Assembly (NCBI RefSeq): GCF_954871325.1
Contig: NC_088777.1
Coordinates: forward strand, 11,385,366-11,449,365
Direction: 5' to 3'
Length of the DNA stretch: 64,000 bases
DNA from: Gordionus sp. m RMFG-2023
Lineage: Eukaryota; Nematomorpha; Gordioida; Chordodea; Parachordodidae
Made by a program: the position numbers and the translations under genes
Shown: positions 53,101-64,000 of the stretch, piece by piece
Numbering within the stretch: position 1 is the stretch's first letter
Layout: each line of letters begins with the position of its first letter
Notes under the pieces: generated by a model
Database searches by the model: none
Seen by the model: only the letters and a program-made list of their open reading frames with translations
What the model was told of the DNA's origin: nothing

Positions 53101-56100
53101 AGAAAGCAAATAATTCATTTTGTTATCGAAAGAGTTGTACGGTTTTCATAGTTGAAAATCGTTCCTTTATAATGATTATGACGATTAAATCAATACTATC
53201 ACAAAAATTTAATTCGCTAATACACATAGGTAGAATTTCCTAACGATGAGAAGAAGTTTAAAAAAAAATGATATGATGCAACTAAATTTGAGATTAGCAA
53301 TAGATCCCCAATTTTGACATTATTATGACCATTTTACATGATTTCTATAATAAATATAAATATATCGTAAAATAAATTCATTTGTACCTAGATATATTTT
53401 TAAGAGTACATTTGTATCTATTACCTTAATGACGATATCGATATCCAGATATTTATGAACACTTATTTTTAGCAATTCTGTTTTATTAAGCACCAAAATG
53501 TATTTTACCATCTGCAAGCTCCAAGGCATCGTAATAATCAACCCTTCTGTTAGTTTTGTCTTGCTTTATCAAATCCTTTTTAGTTCCGCAGAGGTATATC
53601 TTGCATTTCTAACAAAAACAAGTGAAAGTATTAACAATTGATAGTAATAAATTTTATCATATTCCATTTATTCAAAAGAGAGTATAATGATTATAGATGG
53701 TATTGTTATAGATAATAGAAAAAACTTAAATAGTATAAAAAGTATTTACTCAATATCTGATGTAATATATCTTACTCATTCATAATAATAAAAAATAATT
53801 TTATATTATGCATAACAAATAAATGATAGTTTAGGCAAATTTTCAAAAAATGTACTTAACTATAAATATAGGTACCTTTAAAAAAAATTATTTGAATATA
53901 ACTACATATACATTTTAAGAAAGATATATTTTAAAAATATATATCTATTAAAAAAAATTTGAAAAAGTATTTAAATACAAATACATACTTTTTGGAAACT
54001 CATTTTATTTTTTAAAAGAGTTTAACAGAAAATTAAAATATAATGTATATAAAAAATACATTCGCATTAGGTAAAATAAAATCACGTCGGAAGAAATCTA
54101 TATTTTTGAGGTAGGAGAGGGTCATTTTATTTTTATCAATTTAAAAAAATATGATGGGGATTTCCGGGGAATTACCATTCGCGATTGAGTGAGAACACTC
54201 ATATATTGAAATAAAATAAGAATTCTAACAGCTAATTAAGATCCTAATTTATTATAAAATTTACTAAATCATCTGATGATGATATTATATTTACTAATGT
54301 ATTTCATACATATTTGCTATGCCAGATCCCCCTAACTGAATAAACTTGACTAATAAAAAAAGGTAAAATTAATACATTTATTTTTATAAGATTTATAGAT
54401 AATTATTACATTTAAGATGTAGTATAAAATTGAAGGAGGCGTTTCGCTTATTTTATTATTAATTGAACATATATTATTGCTTCTAATGTTGGAATATATA
54501 TTTAAAATAAAATATAGTATTTATTTGAAATCTTAATAAATATTATCTATATTTTTGTATTTAAATAAATACTATCTAAATTATCAAATAATTATATAAT
54601 TCAAAAATATTGCATTTAGTATTTCAAATATGGCCGCAATACTGCCTAACCTTGGCTAGGGATACTAATAAATTTTACTAAAATATGTAGAACCAATGAT
54701 GTATAATTATACTACTAGATTGGTGATTCGTTAACTAAAAGTGTCCATAAATAGGAGTCAGCTATAAAACCATATTGTGATTTGCTTATTTATAATTTTA
54801 TGAATGCACATTAAAGTCATTTAATCGACGTGCAAACTACAAAATGGCGATACAGCTGACTCCTTGACATTTTTAAACATTTAATGACTGAATCGCTAAT
54901 CTAGTGGTATATATCATTGAGTATTACGAACTGAGTTCTTATAATTAAATTCTATATTAAGCTAAAAAATAATATATTTAGAAAATGAAGGAAAAAATAA
55001 AATAATAGTAGATTGGGGACCGAGAGTTAGAGATCTACAAATCATAACCCGGCCCATACCCAGCCCAAACAGGTTTAGGGTTGAACGGATTTCGGGTCGG
55101 GCAGTCTATTTTTTAAAAACAATTCCGGTTCGGACTGAATCTGGCCTAATATTTTTTTAAAAAAGTTAAAAGTTCAGGCCGGGTTGGGCTTACTTTAAAT
55201 ATATTAATACATTTTATCAAATAAATTAATATATTTTAAAATTCTTGCAAGAAACAAGGCGCTAATATTTTTTATTTATATAATATTTTTTTTACAAAAA
55301 AAAATATTAAACTTTTCTATATTTAAATAAATTCGGGCCGGGCTGGGAGGACAGATAATTTCTGGTCGGGCTTTTCAAGACAAATAAAAAATGTTGCTCG
55401 GGATAGGGCCGCTTGAAAAATTAGGCCCAATGCAGGTCAATAACGAGAGTGGACCCGAACCGCTGAACCAGAATGAACTTTTTAAAATTTTCCGAAGAAC
55501 CTTTATACCAAATCGCTAAAAGGAGCGAACAAACTTATATAATTTTTTCGAACCAGTTTAAAACCGTTTTATTTATAATTGTAAAATTATATTTTACCCA
55601 GATAGTTTTTATTATTTTTGTAATGGTAATTTTTAAAATTTCGCGGCTTGTATAATATCTTTTCCACGTTCATTTTAATTCATCAATATCAAGGAACTTC
55701 TTAACAAGACGGGGCAAAATATTCAATAAAAGGGGGAACTGAAAAAAATGAGAGTCTAAATCAAATAAATTTTTATGAAGAATTTAAAATTTTTTTTACT
55801 CTCAAAGGCAAATTATTTGTGATTTCATCTGAAAAGGTTTTTATGCCTGAAAATTACAAAAGATCTTTTTACAAAAAATATTTGGCCTTTTTAGGTAAAA
55901 TTTGATCAAAAATCTATCTTCTTTAAAAACTTGATTTAATCAAACTGTTTCTATGTGACCATGAACTTGAAATAACTATAAGGTGATCATAGGTTCCGAA
56001 TTGTTTCGGATAATAAAGTTAAGGAAGGTCCCGAAGGATACTTCTTTGATGGCCTATAGACTAAAAAAATTGAATATCTTGAGTTATTTCCACTACCTAC

Positions 56101-59100
56101 AATAGTGCTAGCACTTCCTACAACTCCAAAATACCAGTGTTTGCATAAAGGAGAAATAGTTTATAGATTGCTGAGACTTACCCCCTTAACCTCCAAATGC
56201 TTTTTACTGCCACTAGACCTGCCATCCCTCTTTAAGTTGCGCCGCCCCGCTAAAGGAACTTCTGTCTAGTGCGACAAAATATCCCATATCCGATAAAAAT
56301 AAAAAATCTAAATTTTTAATATAATTTAAATGAGAAATTTAAAAACTATCGACATTATAATAAAAAATATTACTAATTCTGGATTCTTAGAAAAGTTGCC
56401 TGCATATCATTCAGATGATACGAGTGTTCGCTTTTGTAAAATCAAAGCATAATGGCGGATTAAATGAATGCATTAATTCTTCTAATAAAATGCATTTGCC
56501 TCATGCTGCATATTGAAGTTAAAAATGTCTAAATATTTTGCCGTTTTATAAAGAATTAATAATAAAGTGATACAAAAATATTCAACATATTTATAAATAA
56601 TTTCAATAGATTTCAAATAATTAATATAGGTTAAATAATTTCAATAAGTCAACAAATACCGTAAAGGAGTTCAAAAATATATATATCAATGGACAAATTT
56701 GTAGAGCGTGTAGCTCACTACGAGAGTACTTTCAGTTGTTCATGCAGTTAAAAAATTTTTAAATTTGAGCCATTGAAAACTTATCTTTTTCATTAAAACT
56801 TCTGCTAAGAATTAAAATCATTTTTTGAAGAGGAATTAGCATAAGTATCTCACAATTTAAAAAAACTTAATATGAAGTGATAATAAATTTGTTTTCAGTA
56901 ATGGAAGATATGGTGAACTTAAGGGCTCAAAATAGAAAAGATTTGTGGTACATAATAAAATCTTTTTTAAATAAGTTTTCTGATCTGACAGAGATAAGGT
57001 ACTTTCAGTTGTTCATGCAGTTAAAAAATTTTTAAATTTGAGCCATTGAAAACTTATCTTTTTCATTAAAACTTCTGCTAAGAATTAAAATCATTTTTTG
57101 AAGAGGAATTAGCATAAGTATCTCACAATTTAAAAAAACTTAATATGAAGTGATAATAAATTTGTTTTCAGTAATGGAAGATATGGTGAACTTAAGGGCT
57201 CAAAATAGAAAAGATTTGTGGTACATAATAAAATCTTTTTTAAATAAGTTTTCTGATCTGACAGAGATAAGGTTGAAGAAGCACATACAAAAATAGCCTA
57301 ATATTATGTCCAAACTATTTTATATAATATATTGAAAAAGATACCACTTTAATGACAACAAATGTAAATGCCTCAATAGGTCAAAAATAAAGATTTAATC
57401 AATTAAAAATTGTATAAATTTTTTGAATTTAAATCTAAGTTTCAAACCTATGTAAACTGTGAAAGCCTTTTAGCGAAATGATACATTGTGAAGGGAAAAT
57501 ATATCTTACGATATATTTTAAGTTGAATTAATGGTCAAACATATTTGAATATGAATGGCCTAAATCTCAAGGTACCAAAGAAAAAACAATTTAAATAAAA
57601 CATAAATATAAAATGTTTTTCAAAAATATGATTAATATTGAAATAAAGATTGATAAAACTGTAATTTATGCTTAGAAATTAAATAAAGGACATTAAATTT
57701 CGAATTTGCAAAAAAATCATATAAATGCGTTTTATAATATGAGATATTTGTATTGATTTTTAAAAATTTTTATGATAGAAAATCTGCAAATTAACTTGTA
57801 GAATATGGCAGGTTTACTGTCTGCCACCTTGGCAGCCTAAGACTCTCAGAGATATATGGAAGCAATGGCTTATACCCCCTTCCCTCTTTATGTAGACACT
57901 GTCAGTTTCAGATAAAAAGGTCTTGGGTTAAAATAAATTTTATTTTCACAGCATAAATATAAAAAGTGGACTTTTGGAATACACATTAGAGCCCTGCAAA
58001 TTAAAATTTTTGCAGCCTAAGTTCAATCCAAGTTTATAAGCCTGGACCATAGATTTCTTTAAAATATTAGATTATAATGTGAACACATAATACTTATGTG
58101 TTTAATAATATTTTTACTGAAGATTCTTAAATATTTATTATATTTTGTTATAGTGTATTAGAATTGTTGCAAAGTAAAAAATAATGATTCTCACATTATA
58201 TTATATGTCAAAAACAGTGTTGCTAAGTAGCATGTTTATTTTTTCAGTAGCGGTAGATCTAGTGCGCTACTTTAAAAAAAAATAGCGATAGTGGTAGCTT
58301 GCTACTAATTAAAAGTAGTTCAATTTTATATGATAAATACACATAAAAATTATCTTAATTTTTATTTTATTTAATTTTGAAATTTATCTAAAATATGCAT
58401 TATAAACTAGTTTTCAAAATAATTAAGAATTTAAATGCCGACAATAAAGATTGATATTGAAGATAATTTTTGTACAGATCATATTGACAAAAAAATTTTC
58501 CTAAAAAATATTGATAATATGGAATTTACTCTTCCTAATTAATCTTAATTCAATCTAATAAATTAACACAAGGTAAGTAGTATATAAAACAAATTTAAAA
58601 CCAGTGTGTAGCCCATTCCTTAAAATAAATTTGAATCAAAGCTGTATCTATAATTAATGAATTTATGTGAAAGTTGATTTTCTGACCCAGCCCAAACATG
58701 GTATGTTTCAAATGGCCATAAGATATTATTTAAGAATTATATTATAAATTAAAAATTGCACTAAATAATTAATATTAACATTAGTGATATCCATCGAGCC
58801 TAATTTTTCAAGCCCACACCCAAATCTTTTTAAAGAAATTTGTCCTGCCTGGCTCAATCCCGAAATAAATTTTTGTATTTGTCCCAAAAGGCCCACCTGA
58901 AATAAAATTATTAGTTTAAATGGCCAGGCCCAAATTTATGTAAATATAGGAAAAAAAATTTTTAATTGTAAGATATATTCTTCAAATAAAACATTTTAGT
59001 GCCTTGTTTCTTACAAGAATTTTAAAATATGCAAAAAATAATGATATCAAATTTAAAATTTTAACCCCAACCAGGTAAAAAATATTAGGCCCGACCCAGC

Positions 59101-60909
59101 CCCAACCAAAATTATTTTTTAAAAATAGACCAATCTAGGGTATAGGCCAAACCGTTATTTGTAGATCTCTAATTAACATCTCATGTTATCATCAGACTCA
59201 TCTATTTAATGATAATATTTTATAAATTATTATCTGGATGTTAAACTAGATATCTGCAAATCACAACCCAATCCGTATCTAGCCTGAATGGGTTTGAGGC
59301 TGGGCCATGTCTATTTTTAAAATATAATTAAGATTCAGGCTGTCTGCCTAATATATTTTTCAATATTTTGGGCTAGGCTGGGTCAGGCTTAAATTTTTAA
59401 ATATAATATCATTATATTTTATCAAATAAATTGATATATTTTAAAATTCTTGTAAGAAACAAGGTGGTATAATTTATTTATAAAAATTTTTTTATAAATA
59501 AATAAATTCGGGCCAGGTGGACAAATAATTTTTATTTTTATTTCGAGTTGTGCTTTTCGGGTCAAATAACAAAAAAAATGTTAAATTTAATACTGAATTG
59601 ACCTCAAGTGCTAATGTTAAACAATTATTTATTATGGCAAAACTTATGCTTTTTGATCATCACTTTAGACTAGTGTTGTTAAACAGATCGTTTTGAGCCA
59701 ATTTTTAAAAACAGCTAAATCAATTTTTTAAACAAAAAATAAGCATCAAGATTTCGCTAATTGATGTCTATACTTTTGTGCCATCTATGGGCTAAATCTT
59801 CAGGTTTGCATAATATTTTTGTAGATAAAATATTTAGTTAGCGTTTTAAAAAATCAGCTCAAATCAAGTCATTTAACAACACTACTATAGACGATGACAG
59901 TATACAAATATTATTATTGAAATTAAAAAATTATAAATAGATTTTATATATATTTGAAATTAAAAATATTTTTATATCTATATTTTTTTTATTGTGGAAT
60001 TAGAGATAGGTAAGGAATATTTTTAAAAAATTTCTAATGTAGTAAAAATAATATCACGCTACTAATAGCAGCCACGATACTTTTAAAAGTAATTTTTACC
60101 AACACTGGTCAAAAAAATATTTAGAAAATGCTATTATTATTATATAAAATCAACAAATAATATCAAAGATAAGATGTAAGAACCTAATGATCACATATTT
60201 TTTAAGTTTCAGTTTTTTTGGTTAGACCCAGTTATCTGATTCTAATATCTTATTCCAATCTCTGATTAAAATATTAGTAAAATTTAAAATATACTTCTTC
60301 ACATTGTTTAATCTCATTTATCCAAAAAGCTGCTTTTTCAAAAGTGGATGCATTGGTCAGATCAAAACATATTATAGCTGCAAAAGCTCCCCTATAATAT
60401 ATTCTGCTCATTGAATCATATCTCTCACTGCCCGCAGTGTCCTGAAATTAATATAAATCTATACTTAGGTATTTATCCTTATATATTTTAAAATATTCAT
60501 ATTAATACTTTCATTTATATTGTTTTGAGAAAAAACATATATTACTTAAATGCACAATTAAATTTTATAACTTTAAATAATCTCATAAAATTTTGTTCCT
60601 AGTAAATTAATTATAATATATTTTATATACCCATATGCCTAAAGATATAGAATGTCCATCAATAACCATCCTTTTTGCTCCAAATGCTGTGCCTATTGTC
60701 TAGATAATTAAAAAATACTCATTATTATATCACGAAAAATGTTTTTAACAAATACTTACACTTTGATAAGACGCAGCATCACAAAATCTTTCATATAAAT
60801 ATTTTTCAACTAAACTTGTTTTGCCAGTATTTTCTTTGCCTAATACGACTACCTTGAATTCAATAAATGTAGTAGAAAAGCTTTTTAAGAGCTGAGTGTT
60901 TATCAGCAT
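50101..60909 (-). CDS. RAB24: Rab24-like small GTPase (6 exons)
   Basis: Exons: 60909-60760, 60699-60631, 60441-60295, 53608-53509, 51404-51354, 50180-50101 (TAA); 597 nt, 198 aa (human 203). Seen: P-loop [24 protein letters not shown], switch [33 protein letters not shown] and ETSSKDG. Ser replacing the usual Gln after DTAG, and TKxD replacing NKxD, are recognised features of Rab24, an atypical low-GTPase Rab of autophagosomes and late endosomes. The C terminus reads [12 protein letters not shown] and then stops, with no prenylation cysteines. A GTACAG within that last stretch could be a donor to an unseen final exon. The start could instead be the in-frame ATG at 60960; 60909 is preferred because it gives the normal N-terminal length. 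Intron 3 (53609-60294) is 6.7 kb and full of transposons. Confidence 0.95.
52290..52990 (+). pseudogene. LINE-like 3' end relic in Rab24 intron 4
   Basis: The plus strand has scattered frames: [17 protein letters not shown] and [12 protein letters not shown], then a Lys/Arg/Pro-rich part ([13 protein letters not shown]). The order (R)RWFGHV...NRV, basic RP-rich block, acidic/hydrophobic end is typical of the region after reverse transcriptase in some non-LTR elements. Many breaks. No 5' part was seen, as usual for truncated LINE copies. Confidence 0.55.
54709..54912. mobile_element. 204-bp MITE, mariner-like by its TA flanks
   Basis: Left end TATACTACTAGATTGGTGAT; inverse right end TATACCACTAGATTAGCGAT. 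TA is at both borders. The inner parts are also complementary (GTCAGCTG pairs). A related shorter copy lies at 5975-6103. In Rab24 intron 3. Confidence 0.7.
55028..55442. mobile_element. complete GGCC-rich hAT-like MITE
   Basis: Ends TAGAGATCTACAAATC and, in inverse, TATTGACCTGCATTGGGCC. Flanks CCGAGAGT/ACGAGAGT (55020-55027, 55443-55450). CAAGAAACAAGGCGCTAATA in the core is shared with the copies at 2960-3290 and 59250-59600. In Rab24 intron 3. Confidence 0.85.
56727..57272. repeat. perfect 273-bp tandem duplication
   Basis: 56727-56999 is repeated as 57000-57272 with no difference seen by eye. The unit holds a short open frame starting [20 protein letters not shown] that I do not recognise. 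In Rab24 intron 3. Confidence 0.9.
57870..57910. repeat. dispersed repeat fragment (CCCCCTT...GTAGACACTG)
   Basis: TTATACCCCCTTCCCTC and ATGTAGACACTGTCAG match the end of the 16915-17005 and 61680-61760 copies. Confidence 0.5.
58782..59171. mobile_element. GGCC-rich MITE nested in the 58215-60107 element
   Basis: A perfect 8-bp duplication ATTAACAT (58774-58781, 59172-59179). Ends TAGTGATATCCATCGAGCC and, in inverse, TAGAGATCTACAAATAACGG. Same family as 29760-30158, in the reverse orientation. Confidence 0.85.
59250..59600. mobile_element. GGCC-family MITE, decayed, nested in the same element
   Basis: Begins TAGATATCTGCAAATCACAA. The core CAAGAAACAAGGTGGTATAA and GGGCCAGG follow the family. 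Many C-to-T-like changes reduce the GC arms, and the right end is not clear. Confidence 0.65.
59671..59884. mobile_element. TAGTGTTG-family MITE nested in the same element
   Basis: Left end TAGTGTTGTTAAACAGATCG; right end CAAGTCATTTAACAACACTA. Flanks CTTTAGAC/CTATAGAC (59663-59670, 59885-59892; 7 of 8). The core ATTGATGTCTATA...GCCATCTATGGGCTAAATC is also present in the 7957-8401 copy. Confidence 0.8.
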
Positions 60910-61285
60910 TTTATGATGGTAAAGGATAAATATTATTACATCATATATTTTATATTTCAAGCCATTTCAATTATGTGATGCGTGAAAGCGCCGATAAAAG
61001 AAAAATTTCTTTAAATATTTATTGAAAAAATACTGATATTTAGCGTCGGACGTTTATGATTTTCATGTTTTTTCTAAAATTTAATATTCAATATATAAGT
61101 AGTTCTTGTCAGCAGCGTCACTGAGAGGGGGGCAGGGACTCAAGCCCTCTAAAAATTTGAAGAGCTCCCTCAAAATTTTGAAATAATTTTTATACCCATA
61201 TGTCATTGCCCAGCGTTTACATGACAAGATTTTCACAGAATGCAAACCCCCTTCAAAAACCCTTGCCTACACCCATAAAAAATAC

Positions 61286-61305
61286 CACCGCCTTCGGCGG
61301 CGGTG
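61286..61305. other. GC-rich hairpin with UUCG-like loop
   Basis: CACCGCC-TTCGGC-GGCGGTG, a 7-bp perfect stem preceded by AAAAAATAC and followed by TTTTCC. It looks like a bacterial terminator but lies among eukaryotic repeats. Probably part of a transposon end. Confidence 0.6.
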
Positions 61306-61679
61306 TTTTCCTATTATTATTTTTACCCTTTTAATTTATTTATACTCTTTTCAGAGAATTTAGAAAGAATAACTTAAATTAATCCATCTCTACTACCAAC
61401 TATCGATATTTTGTGAATATAAAGAATTTATTTTTTAGATAATATTATTTACAATGAATTAATTATTATGGCATTATGAGCTTGCTGAAATATCTAAACC
61501 TTTTAAATTACATTTAAACAGATAGTAGAAAGTTTTATTTGAAAAACAATGTGTATGATTGTTTGCAATATATAAATTTGGTCGATGAATTATATTACTA
61601 TTACAGCATTAATTTTGTCCTATTTCATCTCAAAATTTAATAGATAACCCCCCAAAAGATTTATCCTACTCCCATTAAA

Positions 61680-61760
61680 GCAGCTTACCCCCCCCCCTCT
61701 CGAAAAAATATGATGCAAATTGTTCCTACCCCTCCCGCTCATGTAGACGCTGCATTGACC
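61680..61760. repeat. dispersed repeat fragment
   Basis: CTTACCCCCC...CTCTCG, CAAATTGTTCCTACCCCTCC and CATGTAGACGCTGCATTG, the best match to the 16915-17005 copy. Confidence 0.6.
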
Positions 61761-62151
61761 CAATGTAATCTTGATAATGGCTAAAAAAAGCAATGACATA
61801 TAAATGTCATTGAAAAAAAGATAATTAGCTAAAAAATAAAAAAGTAATTGATAATGTAACTAAAAAAGAAAAGGTATTTATACTATTGTTAAATAAAAAA
61901 ATATTTTTTTTGCATGGCAGCTGTTTTCCAGAATGTAATAAACTTAAACCTAGGCTTAACATTCCGTCCTAATTTTTTTTATTCCTAATCTATTTTTGTT
62001 AAATCCACTCTTTTTTTAGGGGGCTGATGATGCCGTGGCCAATTTTATGCATAAGCCAAATTTTTGTGGGGTGGGGGTATGACTTTGTTTCCATGCCTCA
62101 CATACCTCTATGTTATCTACTTTTAGCTCGGAGAGTTGTTGGTTCTACAAA

Positions 62152-62220
62152 CCTAAACTCTTGCCAATAAATCGTTATATAAGACAGGTCTTCCTAAACT
62201 CTTGCCAATAAATCGTTATG
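62152..62220. repeat. 28-bp direct repeat, period 41
   Basis: CCTAAACTCTTGCCAATAAA plus 8 further bases occurs at 62152 and again at 62193. Confidence 0.85.
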
Positions 62221-62609
62221 TAATAACTGCCAGGTCAAAATTTTCAAATTGAGGTAGAAATTTGGTATTATGCGGGAGAAATATAAAAATTGCGGTAGAA
62301 ATCTAAAAATTGCTAAAAAAATTTTTTTGCGGGCGCCTATTATTTTTTATTTAGTTTATATAAATACAAAGTCGGTAACTATTTTTCAAAATATAATTTA
62401 TAAAAAAAATCCAACAATCTTTTTTAAATATAAAAGAATGTAAACAAGATAAAATTTTATAAAAAAAACGATTTTAATTTTACAATTAAAAATATATTTT
62501 ATGCGAATGTCCCACAAAACGACCGCAATTGGAAATCTACAGTGTGTGTGTATAACATTATAGGGAGGCGCTTAATTATCACGTATCACGTTTAAATACA
62601 TAATAAGTT

Positions 62610-63025
62610 ACTCCAAAAATAAGAAATACAGATGAAACTACAGTTGCGGCAATAGTAATCACTTATCTTGTAGTACAACATTCACAGAGATACTTATCAT
62701 CACAATGTTGGTAGAATAATTTCCCCATAATATTTAACGACTCTAATATAAGTGAAAACTATACTTGTAGAACAAAAATGAGCAAGGCTATAATCAATGT
62801 TTTAGGATCTAAATCCAGGAGGTCAATTCTTGACGATTTGAAAAATGGCCATACATATGCAATTCTAACAGATGCATCTAAAAGGAAAATGTTCCTCAGC
62901 TATTTTATCAAAATTAAAGTCGTTTTAATAAAACTATTAAATTTTTTCCCCTCAAATAGCGAAAAATCCAAAGACATAGCTAACCATATAATGGTAAATA
63001 TGGCAGATTCGAGATTATCATAAAT
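62610..63025 (+). pseudogene. hAT transposase middle-domain relic
   Basis: The plus strand reads VVQHSQRYLSSQCW, NNFPIIFNDSNISENYTCRT, then from 62778 an intact 81-codon frame: MSKAIINVLGSKSRRSILDD, LKNGHTYAILTDASKRKM, and KVVLIKLLNFFPSNSEKSKD. The order H..S..., FPDSKIA.., I...L, ...ID.S.. matches ZMYM/DUF4371-like hAT transposases between the zinc finger and the catalytic core. A stop after QCW and a shortened catalytic block show decay. The 81-codon frame is not a host gene. Confidence 0.65.
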
Positions 63026-63479
63026 TGCATGTCAGCTTTCTGATCTGATAATGCCTCAGTGAATTTGGTAAAAACAGAGTGATACAGAATTGAGTCAGCA
63101 CAATGTTGGTTGCGATATGTTATAATACCCGCCATCGGAATTTTAAAATAACCCTTAAAAAAATATTTCTTAGATAAAGATTATAAAAGCTGTCCTTATA
63201 TTTTGAAAATTTTTTTAAATATTGAATGGCAGATGTATATTTAGAAATGATTTCACATGTAGGAAGTCTACTACATGCTGTTAATGTCTAGTTGCAATCA
63301 GAAGAATCTTAACAAAGATTTATAAAATTATGCTGCAGATGTGTTCATCTTTACAGTTCAAAATTAACAATAAATTTTATGGCGCCATTGCTAAAACTTA
63401 ATTATATTTTATTTGAGATTTAAATAATAGAACTAAATGTTTACCGTCGTTATTTATATATTTATAAAATACCTGGCAT

Positions 63480-63780
63480 GACATATTATATATTTGTTTA
63501 ACCATTAGCTCGGCCTCTAATGTTGTTAAAGCAATCCGATTTCCCTCCTTTTCCAGGCAGTCCTCATCAGGCTAAATATGCGCTCGGATGAAGCCTTAGA
63601 ATGCTGTAAGGAGAAGACATACTCGCATATTTTTTCCAAGCATGGGGATTTATCGTTATTACGAAAAAATTCTACCCATTTCTCCTCTGCTAGACCATAT
63701 AACTTTAAGTATTTTGGCGAATCATAAAAAATAGAGAGAATTACAATCTCCTCAAACAAGAAATCAATGTCTTTCGGTAT
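63480..63780 (-). pseudogene. hAT transposase dimerisation-domain relic
   Basis: The minus strand reads KYLKLYGLAEEKWVEFFRNN, CEYVFSLQHSKASSERIFSL, MRTAWKRREIGLL, and after a frame change NRIALTTLEAELMVKQIYNM then SCQ. This is the hAT C-terminal dimerisation domain (S..SERIFS.M...W...RNRL). It is opposite in strand to the 62610-63025 relic, so the two are separate copies. It may continue beyond the window. Confidence 0.75.
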
Positions 63781-64000
63781 TTTTATTATATTTATTAATT
63801 ATAAAAACCATCAATTGATGATTTCTGTTACAAGGTCATAATATTTATACATTTGTAAATAGAGTTATTAAAATCAAATTTTGATTGTAAATATTCTAAA
63901 ATTTTCTTAATAAAAATATCTGCTTCAATTAAAAATGTATTAATTAGAGTATTATTTGAACATTTTAATATAATATTTTTAGCAATAGCGCCATAAAATT
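63781..64000. other. window edge, nothing recognised
   Basis: AT-rich sequence; possibly more of the hAT relic at 63480-63780, but no motif is visible. Confidence 0.4.

Larger units (their letters stand above)
58215..60107. mobile_element. 1.9-kb hAT element hosting three nested MITEs
   Basis: Left end CAGTGTTGCTAAGTAGC; inverse right end CAGTGTTGGTAAAAATTAC, a common hAT terminus. A perfect 8-bp target duplication GTCAAAAA (58207-58214, 60108-60115). Its own sequence has no readable transposase. Roughly half its length is other elements inserted later (58782-59171, about 59250-59600, 59671-59884). In Rab24 intron 3, just 5' to exon 4 on the gene's path. Confidence 0.87.
60961..62600. other. 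upstream flank of Rab24, repeat fragments only
   Basis: Contains a GC-rich hairpin at 61286-61305, a dispersed repeat fragment at 61680-61760, and a 28-bp direct repeat at 62152/62193. No gene or promoter element can be assigned. Confidence 0.45.

Noticed and set aside
61286-61305. Bacterial-type terminator (GC hairpin followed by T-run)
   Set aside because: Surrounding sequence is eukaryotic and repeat-rich; a similar GC hairpin occurs inside a transposon at 1099-1115.
1-64000. CRISPR arrays, rRNA, tRNA, LTR or other virus-like elements
   Set aside because: No regularly spaced repeats, no rRNA core motifs, no convincing tRNA cloverleaf, and no gag/pol/env-like frame or long terminal repeats were seen on either strand.

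Overview
The window looks like nuclear DNA of an AT-rich invertebrate animal. I cannot name the species. Reasons: genes are split by GT-AG introns whose exon phases join exactly; the proteins are animal types (SUV3 RNA helicase, a BACK-Kelch protein, sideroflexin, Rab24); the DNA between exons is full of degraded DNA transposons, mostly hAT; and a nad4 fragment that reads TGA as Trp suggests a metazoan mitochondrial source.

Layout. Four multi-exon genes all lie on the minus strand. (1) SUPV3L1/SUV3-like mitochondrial RNA helicase, 4863-21547, 12 exons, 893 aa. (2) BACK-domain plus Kelch-repeat protein without a BTB domain, 25287-34299, 7 exons, 522 aa. (3) Sideroflexin, 39386-44251, 9 exons, 322 aa. 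(4) Rab24-like small GTPase, 50101-60909, 6 exons, 198 aa. I reconstructed the exons by hand from homology plus GT/AG sites. Every exon junction keeps frame and each total is a whole number of codons. SUV3 and sideroflexin are both expected in mitochondria, Rab24 acts in autophagy and late endosomes, and the Kelch protein is probably an adaptor. They do not form an operon; the shared strand may be chance.

Mobile DNA. Introns and intergenic DNA hold several hAT families, recognised by terminal inverted repeats with 8-bp target duplications: TAGAGATCTGCA (GGCCCGG-rich inside), TAGTGTTGTTAAA, CATAGGCGTAGCCAGG, TAGTGAAGGTCA, TGCCGAT, and larger elements with transposase remains (21623-23430, 58215-60107). 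Some are nested: three small elements sit inside the 58215-60107 element in a Rab24 intron, one sits inside the hAT copy just upstream of SUV3, and one splits a MULE relic. There are also foldback elements, a LINE 3' relic, a mariner-like MITE, an intronic duplication, and a perfect 273-bp tandem duplication. A nuclear mitochondrial insertion (nad4) lies in SUV3 intron 3.

No retroviral or LTR element, CRISPR array, rRNA or convincing tRNA was seen. No new gene system was found. The most unusual points are the nested hAT insertions, the transposon fused onto the open frame upstream of SUV3, the Rab24 model with no C-terminal cysteines, and the Kelch protein with BACK but no BTB.
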